A DNA stretch of 64,000 bases, from contig NZ_JAVDQG010000004.1 in assembly GCF_031454155.1 (NCBI RefSeq), forward strand, positions 310,001 through 374,000, written 5' to 3'. Position numbers and translations under genes: made by a program. Shown here one piece after another: positions 33,491 to 42,797 of this stretch. The notes below the pieces were generated by a model. The model was not told where the DNA came from. It saw only the letters and a list, made by a program, of their open reading frames with translations, and searched no databases. This DNA is from Desmospora profundinema. GTDB taxonomy: Bacteria; Bacillota; Bacilli; Thermoactinomycetales; DSM-45169. Positions within the stretch are counted from its first letter, which is position 1; every line of letters starts with the position of its first letter.

Positions 33491-35737
33491 ATGGAAACCA
33501 ATCAATGTCGCCAAATCGATTCACGCGTGAGCTTCCGGACGTGCCCGCTGTGTGAAGCGACCTGTGGATTGGAGATTCATGTTCACGGAGAAGGGATCGA
33601 AGCGATTCAGGGGGATAAAAAGGACCCCTTCAGCCAAGGGTACCTGTGCCCGAAAGGGGTGAGTCTCAAAGAGCTTCACACGGATCCCGACCGGATCCGC
33701 ACTCCCATGATCCGCCGCGGCACGAAGTGGGTTCCAGCCACCTGGGATGAAGCCTTTTCGGAAGTGAAAAAGGGACTTCGCAATCTGATCGATCGGTACG
33801 GTGCAGATGCTGTCGGTGTTTATCTCGGCAATCCCAATGTTCACAACTTATCGAATATGCTCTATATGGAAGGTTTTCTCCGCATGTTACGTACGCGTAA
33901 TCTGTTTTCGGCGAGCTCGATGGACCAGATGCCGAAGCAGCTGGCGGCGGAGATCATGTTTGGACATTCCTTCAACGTACCGATTCCGGATGTGGATCGA
34001 ACCGATTATTTATTGATCATCGGTGCCAATCCGCTTGCGTCCAACGGAAGTTTGATGACCGCTCCCAATATGCGGAGGCGGTTAAAAGGGATCCAGCAGC
34101 GGGGAGGGAAGGTGGTCGTGATCGATCCCGTTCATACACCCACTGCCAAACTGGCGGATGAACACTATTTCATCCGTCCGGGTGCAGACGCATGGCTGCT
34201 TCTGGCCATCATCCACACCCTTTTCGATGAAGATTGGGTATCCACGGGGAAATTGGGGGACTTCATCAACGGAATGGAAGAAATACAAACGCTCGTACGT
34301 GAATTTCAACCGGAGGAAGTCTCCGCTTATTGTGGAATACCCGCGGAAACCATCCGGTTGCTGGCCCGCAATCTTGGCAAGACGCCGAGGGCGGTCGTCT
34401 ATGGACGGATGGGAACGTGCACACAGCGGTTTGGAACCGTCAACAGTTGGCTGATTGATGTGATCAACGTATTAACGGGCAATCTGGACCGGGAAGGCGG
34501 TGCGATGTTTCCGCGTCCGGCGACGGGTCCGAAACAGTCGATACGTTCCAAAGGCCCCCGTTTTGGACGATATCACAGCCGTGTCCGCAAACTGCCGGAA
34601 GTATTCGGAGAGCTTCCCGTGGCGTGTATGGCTGAAGAGATGGAGGTTGCGGGACCCGGACAGATCAGGGGATTGATTACGATCGCAGGCAATCCGGTTC
34701 TGTCTTCTCCGAATGGAAGCCGATTGTTACATGCGATGGAAAACCTTGAATTTATGGTTAGTATCGATTGTTATTTAAATGAAACCACTCGACACGCACA
34801 TGTCTTGTTGCCCCCGCTTTCTCCTTTGGAAAAAGCCCACTACGATTTGGTCTTTTATCAGTTTTCCGTGCGGAATATCGCCAAATACTCCCGTCCGGTG
34901 TTTGATCGGGCCCCTGACCAATTGGATGAGTGGGAGATTCTCCTCCATCTGGCGGCGGCGGTGAGCGATAAGGATTGGGGCGAAAATCCGGTGAAGACTC
35001 TGGATGATTTAACCGTGATGAAACGGATACAAAAAGAAACGAAAAATGAAAATTCGCCTATCCATGGGCGTGATCCGAAGGATATCATGGCTGAACTGGG
35101 AAATCGGCGCGGCCCGGAGCGCCTGTTGGATTGGATGCTGCGTATGGGGCCCTATGGAGAAGGGTTTGGTGCCAACTCAGACGGATTGACATTATCCCTT
35201 TTGGAAAATAACCCTCACGGGATCGACCTTGGTCCGCTGACCCCGAGGTTGCCGGGCCATTTGCTGACCCCTTCCGGAAAGATTGAGCTGGCACCGCCTG
35301 TGCTGGTGAAAGATGTGGAGCGATTGTGCCAAGGTGCTGATTCTAAGCAGAACGGATTCAGGCTGGTGGGACGGCGGGATCTTCGTTCTAACAATTCGTG
35401 GATGCACAATCTTCCTGTCCTTGTTAAGGGGAAAAATCGCTGTACGTTATGGATTCACCCCGACGATGCAAACCGCCTCGGGCTGATAGAAGGAGACCCG
35501 GTATCGGTGTCTTCGCAAACAGGAAGGGTGGAGGTGATTGTACATGTGACTTCGGATGTGATGCCGGGTGTGGTCAGTTTGCCGCACGGATGGGGCCATC
35601 GGGACTCTTATGCCAGGTTGACGATTGCCAAAGAGCACCCTGGGATCAATGTCAATATTCTCACGGATGATCAGGACCTTGACCCGGTTTCCGGAACCGT
35701 CGTTTTGAATGATGTGCCTGTGGAAATCACAAAGTAG
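33491..35737 (+). CDS. Molybdopterin oxidoreductase (bis-MGD, 4Fe-4S), stand-alone
   Basis: 748 residues from ATG 33491 behind GGAGGTG. The N-terminal [4Fe-4S] motif is C-x2-C-x3-C...CPKG (CPLCEATCG near residue 19, YLCPKG near 52). Molybdopterin-binding blocks follow (LLIIGANPLASNG, VVVIDPVHTPTAKLAD), and the C-terminal MoDinuc domain ends with a GDPVSVSSQTGRVEV strand. The segment usually holding the molybdenum ligand reads SASSMDQMPKQ, with no Cys or Sec, so Ser or another ligand is likely. No electron-transfer or membrane subunit genes adjoin it. The substrate cannot be predicted. Confidence 0.88.
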   Translation: METNQCRQIDSRVSFRTCPLCEATCGLEIHVHGEGIEAIQGDKKDPFSQGYLCPKGVSLKELHTDPDRIRTPMIRRGTKWVPATWDEAFSEVKKGLRNLIDRYGADAVGVYLGNPNVHNLSNMLYMEGFLRMLRTRNLFSASSMDQMPKQLAAEIMFGHSFNVPIPDVDRTDYLLIIGANPLASNGSLMTAPNMRRRLKGIQQRGGKVVVIDPVHTPTAKLADEHYFIRPGADAWLLLAIIHTLFDEDWVSTGKLGDFINGMEEIQTLVREFQPEEVSAYCGIPAETIRLLARNLGKTPRAVVYGRMGTCTQRFGTVNSWLIDVINVLTGNLDREGGAMFPRPATGPKQSIRSKGPRFGRYHSRVRKLPEVFGELPVACMAEEMEVAGPGQIRGLITIAGNPVLSSPNGSRLLHAMENLEFMVSIDCYLNETTRHAHVLLPPLSPLEKAHYDLVFYQFSVRNIAKYSRPVFDRAPDQLDEWEILLHLAAAVSDKDWGENPVKTLDDLTVMKRIQKETKNENSPIHGRDPKDIMAELGNRRGPERLLDWMLRMGPYGEGFGANSDGLTLSLLENNPHGIDLGPLTPRLPGHLLTPSGKIELAPPVLVKDVERLCQGADSKQNGFRLVGRRDLRSNNSWMHNLPVLVKGKNRCTLWIHPDDANRLGLIEGDPVSVSSQTGRVEVIVHVTSDVMPGVVSLPHGWGHRDSYARLTIAKEHPGINVNILTDDQDLDPVSGTVVLNDVPVEITK

Positions 35738-35906
35738 CGCTTTACGTGAAAACCAAATACTCCAAGCCATCGGTTAGTGATAATTACTATAAATGGAATA
35801 AAATAAGTTGTTAAGCTTTCGTTAAAAGCACCCGATCGACACGGAAGTCATGTTACAGTAATATGACAAAAACATGACTCGTTTATGACGTAGATTGGGT
35901 GAAAGC

Positions 35907-36986
35907 ATGAGCCTCAACCAGAAAGGCGGCGTGATTCAGGAAGTATTTTTCCTGCGTTTTATCGCCTGTCTCAGCGTCGTTTGGATTCATGCCATTTCGG
36001 TCACTTACGGCCAATACCCGCTGTCCGATCAAGGAGTGCTCGCCGTCCAGACCTTTCAGATGGCCTTTATGTATGCCACTCCCCTGTTTGTCTGCATCTC
36101 GGAGTTGTTGCTCGCTCACGCTTATCCCAACCAGACCCCCCGCTCTTATTGGGAAAAGCGGGTGAAGTATATTTTGCTTCCCTTTTTCTCGATGGCTTTT
36201 GTCTATGCCTTGATCCAACATCCGACGGATGCAAGCGCCTTGTGGAGCCGGTATGTGGACATGGTATTGCTGGGTAAATGGCATGGGTACTTCATAATGA
36301 TCATTTTTCAGTTTTACCTGCTGCATGCGCTCTTTATCCGCTGGGTGAAGAATCGGTGGATGGTTCCGGTTTTAACGGTGTCGTTTGCAGTAAACTTCCT
36401 CTACCTGAGTCTGCCGGCTGTCCCGTTGCCGTTTGGGATCGCCCATTACATTCCGTTTGTGGCTTGGATATTTTATTTTACAGTCTCTTACTACATCGGG
36501 CGCAACCTTTCGGCGTTTCGTCGCGGTGTGGAGCGATACCGGATTCTCATCTTCGCTGGAGTTGTATTGTCTCTGGGCGCCCTTTTGTATCTGAAGGGCT
36601 TCGGGATCGTGTTCTCCACTTCCTCCAAGCGGCCTGACGTCATGATTTACACGGTCTTTATCCTGTGTTTTCTGTTCTGGATCGGTATGAAGATGAAGGA
36701 AATCCCCCGTTGGATGTTGGAAGTGGGCCGGTTTTCCTTTGGAATTTACCTGCTGCATCCTTTGGTCCAGCACCGGATGATAAAGACGTGGCTGCCGTTG
36801 GATTTGCCTATTTTTGTCTATGCCGTCATCCTGTTTATGGCGGGTGTCCTGATTCCCATCGCTCTCACTTGGCTGATGAATCAGTTGCCGCTGGGGGCTT
36901 TTGTGGTGGGTAAACTGGGCAAAGGGAAACGGAAACGAGCGGACCGTCCCCCGCAAGCTCCCGCAGGCGGATGGAGCCGTGCGTAA
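35907..36986 (+). CDS. Membrane acyltransferase (Acyltransferase 3 family)
   Basis: 359 residues from ATG 35907. About ten membrane segments. The N-terminal FLRFIACLSVVWIHA carries the family's histidine, and the C-terminal FSFGIYLLHPLVQH is typical. Such proteins O-acetylate cell-wall or surface polysaccharides. A second member lies at 60207-61286. The tail is basic and Pro-rich. Confidence 0.85.
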   Translation: MSLNQKGGVIQEVFFLRFIACLSVVWIHAISVTYGQYPLSDQGVLAVQTFQMAFMYATPLFVCISELLLAHAYPNQTPRSYWEKRVKYILLPFFSMAFVYALIQHPTDASALWSRYVDMVLLGKWHGYFIMIIFQFYLLHALFIRWVKNRWMVPVLTVSFAVNFLYLSLPAVPLPFGIAHYIPFVAWIFYFTVSYYIGRNLSAFRRGVERYRILIFAGVVLSLGALLYLKGFGIVFSTSSKRPDVMIYTVFILCFLFWIGMKMKEIPRWMLEVGRFSFGIYLLHPLVQHRMIKTWLPLDLPIFVYAVILFMAGVLIPIALTWLMNQLPLGAFVVGKLGKGKRKRADRPPQAPAGGWSRA

Positions 36987-37000
36987 CAGGTAGGCCATAA

Positions 37001-37040
37001 AAAACGGCCATACAGGTACATGAACCTGTATGGCCGTTTT
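37001..37040. terminator. Bidirectional terminator
   Basis: A perfect 17-bp stem AAAACGGCCATACAGGT and its complement around a 6-base loop, serving the acyltransferase (plus) and the ThyX-like gene (minus). Confidence 0.9.
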
Positions 37041-37048
37041 TGTTTACC

Positions 37049-38542
37049 TTATAATCGCCGTTGGGCATATTGAGCGAGGACGGGGTGGTGCCGGGTTAAT
37101 TCACGGTGAAGCTGTTCAAAGAGGTCCCGGATGTCCCACTGCGCTTCCGGGGACGTACGGAGGTTGATCAAGTGATACAGCTCCCACAGGCTGGCGGTGG
37201 CGTTCACTTGGCGGTGATGGGCGTTGGTGACGCAATAGGGAGCCGCTTTCGGACAGTGTTCCAGCATACGGGCATAGGTGGTTTCGGCTTGTGTAAGGAA
37301 TCGCTGGAAAGTGTCGGTCAGTCCCGCTTCCCGTACATGAGGCGGGATCGTGTACCCCCGTTCAACGGTGGGCTCTCCGAAAGTGAAATGCGTTCCCCGG
37401 TTGTGGCGCAGCAGTTGGTGCCAGTTGGCCTCTGACAGTTGCATCTCCATATGGTAATGGAGATGGCGGAATTCATCCCGGGGGTTGTCGAAAAAGCGCA
37501 AGTGCTTCAGTGCCTGATCCACCCAGGCTTCTTTTTCTTCCAGGGACCAGTTTTGTACCACCTGGTCCGCATCGCGGTGGGTCCATCCCTTCTCACTGAT
37601 CAGAAGGAGGCTACACACACGGGCCAAGGATTTTTTATAATCCGGCAGATCGACGAAACGGGCTTGCGGTCCCTCAAACGCTCGCCCCCGTTGACTGGAG
37701 ACAGGGGCTTTAGCTGGCAGTCTCTCCAGTTGGCGACGGGTTTCCAACAAGTATGGGCTCGGTTTCACATGTTTGAGCAGGGTGGGGATGACTTGGCTGA
37801 TTTCCCGTTCGAGATCCCGTGCCAGTTGGCGTGATTCCGCATGGGGGCTGGAGAGGAGACGAACCAACGTATCCCGCAGGGCACGGCCGTTGCCGGTCAA
37901 CCCCAAGCTGGTGCAGGTGGCCAGGGTGAGTACATAGCGGGCGTCTTCAAAAGCGATTTTCTCCACTCGGGATTGGAATCGTTGATCCGATTCCCCCTCT
38001 AAACGGGGAAGGGTTTGCAACAAGTGTGGGACCAACCCCGCCAACAGAGTTTCATAGGTATCAAAAGCGGCTTCCTGCAAGGAGAGGTAGGCATCCCGCT
38101 CCCCGTCCGGTAAGAAGTCCGGTATGTATAGGTTCCCCCGCTTCGGACGTTGGTAGCGCTGACTGTATTCCGTGAAGCTGTTAAAAGTGTTGGCCAACTC
38201 CAGTTCAGCTGATGCCAGGCGGCTGATCTGTTCCACTCCCAAGTGGGCGACGGCGTGTTCCGCTACACTGCTGTGTCCATAACCTACTACCCATTTTTCA
38301 TGAAATTGGGCTGCTTTTTCCGAATAGATCGTAGCCATGCCGCCGGCGGAATCCCCTACAGCCAGTTCATCGTCCCGCAAGAGCTTTGCTAGGTTGTCCC
38401 GAAAACTTGCCGGGCTGCGGCTGACATAGGCGAAGATGACGGCGATTACCTCTTCCGGCAAGTTAAAGATCGCGTAGACATTGCGATCCAGATTGGAGAC
38501 ATAACGGGATAAATCCACCCCGTTCGATTCCGTTTCCAACAT
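37049..38542 (-). CDS. Two-domain ThyX-like (FAD-dependent thymidylate synthase family) protein
   Basis: 497 residues, more than twice the usual ThyX length, apparently two ThyX-type domains in one chain. Domain 1 has GHSSVAEH (89-96) and SFTEYSQRY (122-130), matching the second half of the ThyX signature, but the preceding RHR is replaced by ANT (117-119). Domain 2 has LLRHNRGTH near residue 380, keeping Arg-His of the RHR but lacking the S-x-x-E-x-S-x-R-Y part, and ends with the familiar NLRTSPEAQWDIRDLF. The two halves of the active-site signature are thus split between domains. Whether it still makes dTMP is open. A short form of the MITE lies directly upstream of its promoter region. Confidence 0.8.
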   Translation of the reverse strand: MLETESNGVDLSRYVSNLDRNVYAIFNLPEEVIAVIFAYVSRSPASFRDNLAKLLRDDELAVGDSAGGMATIYSEKAAQFHEKWVVGYGHSSVAEHAVAHLGVEQISRLASAELELANTFNSFTEYSQRYQRPKRGNLYIPDFLPDGERDAYLSLQEAAFDTYETLLAGLVPHLLQTLPRLEGESDQRFQSRVEKIAFEDARYVLTLATCTSLGLTGNGRALRDTLVRLLSSPHAESRQLARDLEREISQVIPTLLKHVKPSPYLLETRRQLERLPAKAPVSSQRGRAFEGPQARFVDLPDYKKSLARVCSLLLISEKGWTHRDADQVVQNWSLEEKEAWVDQALKHLRFFDNPRDEFRHLHYHMEMQLSEANWHQLLRHNRGTHFTFGEPTVERGYTIPPHVREAGLTDTFQRFLTQAETTYARMLEHCPKAAPYCVTNAHHRQVNATASLWELYHLINLRTSPEAQWDIRDLFEQLHRELTRHHPVLAQYAQRRL

Positions 38543-38587
38543 CGATTCTCCCCCATTTCCCAGGAAATGTTTCGGCTTTTATTCTCC

Positions 38588-38734
38588 TTAGGGCGTGTCT
38601 GAACAATCCGTAGCGCGAGATCCCGGGTCGGTATGGCTGTCTTTGTTTCGTTGCAAAAAGCGCAAAGGCTCTCCGCCAGCCATACCGACCCTCCCTTCTA
38701 CTCACGGAAGATGGAATGACCAGACAGGCCCTAG
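38588..38734 (-). repeat. MITE-like repeat, copy D: outer element without inner module
   Basis: 147 bp, from TTAGGGCGTGTCTGAAC to CAGACAGGCCCTAG. The centre reads ...AAAAAGCGCAAAGGCTC..., where full copies have about 52 more bases between the two GCA triplets. It equals an empty site for the inner module. It lies upstream of the ThyX-like gene. Confidence 0.9.
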
Positions 38735-38814
38735 TGCCCATCAGGTAACTTCAGTCTGCTTTTTGCCCTTCACACGGACAAGTCGGTCGGCTTGGTTATC
38801 CGTCTTCGTTCCTT

Positions 38815-38924
38815 TTATAGAGCACAAGTCTCGCCATGGTCACTTCGTTCCCAGGTCTCGCTATGCACTCATAGAAGCACAAGTCTCGCCATGGTCACTT
38901 TCGTTCCCAGGTCTCGCTATGCAC
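38815..38924 (+). repeat. Two tandem inner modules without outer element
   Basis: Two near-identical units of about 55 bases (AGCACAAGTCTCGCCATGG...CTCGCTATGCAC), the second with single-base insertions. A short sequence before them (38771-38800, CACACGGACAAGTCGGTCGG) recurs at 4296-4325. From here to 39246 I see no gene. Confidence 0.85.
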
Positions 38925-39246
38925 GGCAAGAGTCTTTCCAAGCCTTCCTTTACGAAAATATGATCGATATGGGTAGAAGGGTCACTAGTGACGCAACAGG
39001 CTGCATTATGTAGTGGCAAAACAAAGGGTGTACCGCCAGCAACGGATCGCTTCGTTTGCTACAAGTTTATTCAAGGAGGCGGGTTCCAAAAGGGCTTCTG
39101 ACCCCACAGCGGACTGACGCTTGTTGATTGGTGAACCGATCCATCCTGTACTATTGTACCAAGCGAAGGGGAAAAGGCCTATCCTCAATCCTTGGGAAAA
39201 AGGACAGGCACCTTTGCATAACAGTGTGTACAAGGGGGGATGGACG

Positions 39247-40047
39247 GTGGGCTTTCGGCGGTTCCGCTTACGAAAAAGACCGTTGATTGGATTACGCTGG
39301 CGCATGCGGGGAGGGGTTTGGTTTTTGGCCTTCGCCATCCTCTTCGCCGTTCTTTTTCAGGTTTTATGGCTGCTGGAAACCAAACTGCAGCCCACCCTGA
39401 TCCACATTGCCCAAACCCAGGTGAAACGGATCGCGGCGGATGCCGTGACGGAGGCGGCACGGGAACAGGTCTCGATGGGTGGGGAACTAAATGACATTAT
39501 GATGGTGGAGCGGGACGGGGACAATGCGATTTCCTTTGTGCAGATTGATCAGCAAGTGCAAGCCAAAGTGTATGAGCGGACCCGCACCAGCCTGCAAAAG
39601 GTGATCCACCAACTGGAGAATGAATCCATCGGTATCACATTGGGGCAGGCCTTGCAGAGTAATGTACTGGCTCAGTACGGTCCTCAGATTCCGGTGGAGA
39701 TGTGGCCGAAAGGATCCCCCCATGTCAATTTGCGGCCGCATATGGAAGCGGCGGGAGTCAATAATGTCATGGTGACCTTGATGATGGAGATCCATATTGA
39801 GATGGGGGTTGTCGTTCCCTTCACTACGGAAACGATCGATGTGGATACAGAGATTCCCATCGCTCAGGCCCTCGTGGTGGGAGAGGTTCCCCAATTCTAT
39901 TACTACAACGATATGGGAGGCGGAATCCAGAAAGGAACTCCCGGTCAAGGCCAATCACAAAAAGGGGCAGGGAATGCCGATTCCCCTCCTGCTTCCAAGG
40001 AACAGCCGCCGGTACCGCCGATCTTACCTCCTGTGAAGACTAATTGA
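39247..40047 (+). CDS. yunB: Sporulation protein YunB
   Basis: 266 residues from GTG 39247, with GGGGGG seven bases upstream; the frame is open back to 39121. A membrane anchor lies at about 20-40, then a conserved extracytoplasmic domain (LQPTLIHIAQTQVKRIAADAVTEA, QSNVLAQYGPQIPVE, VPFTTETIDVDTEIPIAQALVVGEVP) as in B. subtilis YunB, a SigE-controlled protein needed for proper spores. The tail is Gln/Pro-rich. It stands alone, flanked by repeats on both sides. Confidence 0.88.
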   Translation: MGFRRFRLRKRPLIGLRWRMRGGVWFLAFAILFAVLFQVLWLLETKLQPTLIHIAQTQVKRIAADAVTEAAREQVSMGGELNDIMMVERDGDNAISFVQIDQQVQAKVYERTRTSLQKVIHQLENESIGITLGQALQSNVLAQYGPQIPVEMWPKGSPHVNLRPHMEAAGVNNVMVTLMMEIHIEMGVVVPFTTETIDVDTEIPIAQALVVGEVPQFYYYNDMGGGIQKGTPGQGQSQKGAGNADSPPASKEQPPVPPILPPVKTN

Positions 40048-40063
40048 TGCTTTGCTGCCCAGG

Positions 40064-40178
40064 CTCGTCTGAACAATCCGTAGGGCGTTTCCGTGTCGGT
40101 ATGGCTGTCTTCGCTTCGTTGTTGAAAACGCAAAGGGAGACCCGGAAACGGGAGTGACCGAGGCGAAACTTGTGCTTT
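40064..40178 (-). repeat. MITE-like repeat, copy E1 (truncated, degenerate)
   Basis: Left outer arm (CTCGTCTGAACAATCCGTAGGGCG, GTCGGTATGGCTGTCTTCG) plus a diverged inner module, cut off where the next copy starts. Confidence 0.7.
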
Positions 40179-40325
40179 TTAGGGCGTGTCTGAACAATCC
40201 GTAGGGCGGGATCCCGTGTCGGTATGGCTGTCTTCGTTTCGTTGCAAAAAGCGCAAAGGCTCTCTGCCAGCCATACCGACCCTCTCTCGTTCTTGCGGAA
40301 AATTGAATTACCAGACAGACCCTAG
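40179..40325 (-). repeat. MITE-like repeat, copy E2: outer element without inner module
   Basis: 147 bp, from TTAGGGCGTGTCTG to CAGACAGACCCTAG, the same length as copy D and likewise with no inner module. Inserted directly against E1. Confidence 0.9.
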
Positions 40326-40456
40326 TGCAAAAGCTCTCAGCGGTCGTATCGACCCTCCATTATCCATGCAGAAAATATAATTATTTACATATTTTAGCGC
40401 AAACAGAACCAATGGCCTATTTTACTACTGAAGGCGAAAAGGATTTTGCGTCAATC

Positions 40457-40478
40457 TATCGAATATATTCATTCGATA
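40457..40478. promoter_or_regulatory. Palindrome upstream of the oligopeptide transporter operon
   Basis: TATCGAAT ATATTC ATTCGATA, perfect 8-base arms, in an AT-rich region about 70 bases before oppD. A plausible operator; the regulator is not identified. Confidence 0.5.
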
Positions 40479-40545
40479 AATAATTTATATCTTTCAGTCG
40501 ATTTGAAATCATCCTTGTAAATCATCTCAGATTCGAGGTGTCTTC

Positions 40546-41556
40546 ATGGCGGATGCGCTGTTAGAAATTTCTCGATTCCAGATGCACTTTCACACGGACA
40601 AGGGAGTCGTGAAGGCGGTCGACGGGGTCGACATCATCGTGGACGAAGGAGAAGTGGTCGGGCTGGTAGGTGAATCCGGCTGTGGTAAGAGCGTCACCTC
40701 CTTGTCGGTGATGGGGTTGGTTCCTCAACCTCCGGGGAAGGTGGCCGGCGGATCCATTCGGTTGGCAGGAAAGGAGCTAACAGCACTTACGGGAAAACAA
40801 TGGCAAAAAATCAGGGGAAACGAGGTTTCCATGATATTCCAGGAACCGATGACCTCCCTTAATCCGGTGTTTACGATCGGGAATCAGATGGTGGAGGCGA
40901 TTCGCCAGCACCGGAGTGTAAGGAAAGAGGAGGCATACAAACAGGCTTTGCATGCCTTAAAAGAGGTGGGAATTTCCCGGGAAGGGATCTTGCAGGAATA
41001 CCCTCACCAACTTTCCGGGGGGATGCGGCAGCGGGTGATGATCGCCATGGCGATGGTATGTAACCCCAAGCTGTTGATCGCCGATGAGCCGACCACCGCG
41101 TTGGATGTGACTATCCAGGCACAGATCTTGGATTTGATGCGCCGTCTCAATCGGGAGAAGGGGACTGCCATTCTGATGATCACGCACGATCTGGGAGTGG
41201 TAGCGGAGATGTGTGATCGGGTGGTGGTGATGTACGCCGGCCAAGTGGTAGAAGAGGCCGATGTTCGCACTTTATTCCGGGATCCCCGCCATCCCTACAC
41301 CCAGGGGTTGATCCAATCGATCCCGCAATTGGACAGACGAAAAGATCGCCTTTACTCCATTCCAGGCAACGTTCCCAACCCCCGTCGAATGCCGTCAGGG
41401 TGCCGTTTCGCCCCGCGGTGCCAATTTGTCATGGATCGCTGTCGCGAACACGAGCCCGGATTTTTCTCATTGGGAGAGGGTCATATCAGCCGCTGCTGGC
41501 TCCATGATGGAACCGAAGGGGGGACGGAGCATGACGACCGCACAGACACTGCTTAA
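40546..41556 (+). CDS. oppD: Oligopeptide/dipeptide ABC transporter ATPase (OppD/DppD)
   Basis: 336 residues. Walker A GESGCGKS near 44, Q-loop EPMTSLNP, signature LSGGMRQR, Walker [13 protein letters not shown]. The C-terminal oligopeptide-transporter extension is present, with the cysteine cluster [14 protein letters not shown] that in this family can bind an iron-sulphur cluster. The operon order is D-F-A-B-C. The stop region overlaps oppF by 26 bases. Confidence 0.93.
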   Translation: MADALLEISRFQMHFHTDKGVVKAVDGVDIIVDEGEVVGLVGESGCGKSVTSLSVMGLVPQPPGKVAGGSIRLAGKELTALTGKQWQKIRGNEVSMIFQEPMTSLNPVFTIGNQMVEAIRQHRSVRKEEAYKQALHALKEVGISREGILQEYPHQLSGGMRQRVMIAMAMVCNPKLLIADEPTTALDVTIQAQILDLMRRLNREKGTAILMITHDLGVVAEMCDRVVVMYAGQVVEEADVRTLFRDPRHPYTQGLIQSIPQLDRRKDRLYSIPGNVPNPRRMPSGCRFAPRCQFVMDRCREHEPGFFSLGEGHISRCWLHDGTEGGTEHDDRTDTA

Positions 41557-42505
41557 GGTGGAAGGCTTAAAAAAGCACTACCCGATTCATGGCGGAATTT
41601 GGGGGCGCAGGGTGGGTGAAGTGAGAGCGGTGGATGACGTCTCTTTCTCCGTCCGCACAGGGGAGACACTGGGCATCGTCGGGGAGTCGGGATGCGGCAA
41701 GTCGACAACGGGGCGGGCGATCCTGCGATTGGAAGAACCGACGGCGGGTGATATCCGCTTTGAGGGAACCTCGCTTCTCTCGCTGGGAGTGGAGGCGATG
41801 AGGCGGATGCGGAGGGAGCTGCAAATGGTGTTTCAGGATCCCTTTGCCTCTTTGAACCCCCGCAAGACCGCCGGAGCGATCATTGAAGAGCCGCTCCGGG
41901 TCCACGGCATCGGCGACGCCAACGAACGAAAGCAACAAGTGAAAGAGCTGTTGCAGGTAGTGGGACTTGACTCTTACCACGCCGAAAGGTATCCCCACCA
42001 GTTCAGCGGCGGGCAGCGGCAACGCATCGGAATCGCCCGTGCCCTGGCTGTCCGGCCCAAACTGATCGTCGCCGATGAACCGGTCTCTGCCCTGGATGTG
42101 TCCATTCAGTCGCAAGTGTTGAATTTATTGGAAGATTTGCAGGAATCATTCGATTTGACTTATCTCTTTATCGCCCACGACCTAAGTGTTGTCCGTCACA
42201 TCAGTGACCGGGTCGGGGTGATGTATCTGGGCAGGATGGTGGAACTGGCGGACCGGGATGAATTGTACAACAACCCGATTCATCCCTATACCCAGGCGCT
42301 CCTGTCAGCGGTGCCGGTGCCCGACCCCGACGCCAAGCGGGAGCGGATCATCCTGAAGGGGGATGTGCCCAGTCCCAGAAACCCGCCGGCGGGCTGTGCC
42401 TTTCACACCCGCTGCCCCCATGTGATGGATATTTGCCGTAAGGTGCGGCCGGAGTTTACGGATCAGGGAGGCGGTCACTTCGCGGCCTGCCATCTGACAG
42501 GTTAG
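41531..42505 (+). CDS. oppF: Oligopeptide/dipeptide ABC transporter ATPase (OppF/DppF)
   Basis: 324 residues from ATG 41531. Walker [13 protein letters not shown], signature [10 protein letters not shown], Walker [18 protein letters not shown]-terminal [14 protein letters not shown] extension. Its TAG stop (42503-42505) lies within the first bases of repeat copy F, so the inserted element supplies the gene end. Confidence 0.93.
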   Translation: MTTAQTLLKVEGLKKHYPIHGGIWGRRVGEVRAVDDVSFSVRTGETLGIVGESGCGKSTTGRAILRLEEPTAGDIRFEGTSLLSLGVEAMRRMRRELQMVFQDPFASLNPRKTAGAIIEEPLRVHGIGDANERKQQVKELLQVVGLDSYHAERYPHQFSGGQRQRIGIARALAVRPKLIVADEPVSALDVSIQSQVLNLLEDLQESFDLTYLFIAHDLSVVRHISDRVGVMYLGRMVELADRDELYNNPIHPYTQALLSAVPVPDPDAKRERIILKGDVPSPRNPPAGCAFHTRCPHVMDICRKVRPEFTDQGGGHFAACHLTG

Positions 42506-42695
42506 GGTTGGTCATTCCATTTTTAACATGAAAATTTGGAGGGCCGGTGTGGTCGGCGAAGATCCTTTGCACTCATAGAGCACAAGTCTCACCAGGGTCA
42601 CTCCCGTTCCCCGGTTTCGCTATGCGCTTTTTGCAAGAGATCGGAGACGACCATACCGGGCCGGTTTACCGCTATCGGATTGATCAGCACATCTT
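42502..42695 (+). repeat. Nested MITE-like repeat, copy F, between oppF and the binding protein
   Basis: Begins TTAGGGTTGGTCATTCC, with the inner module present (TTTGCACTCATAGAGC...TCGCTATGCGC) and diverged outer arms. The right end is degraded (CGGATTGATCAGCACATC). Older than copies A to C by its divergence. Confidence 0.8.
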
Positions 42696-42797
42696 CGTGA
42701 GATTACGACGGGGAGGTGAGGCGACGCAGCCGTTTCAAAGCTGGGTAAGGCCCGGCAATCATCACACACAAATGGTTTGGGGGGTCAACTGATCATC

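Noticed and set aside
38815-38924. CRISPR array
   Set aside because: Only two tandem units, no spacers between them, and the unit is part of a dispersed repeat family.
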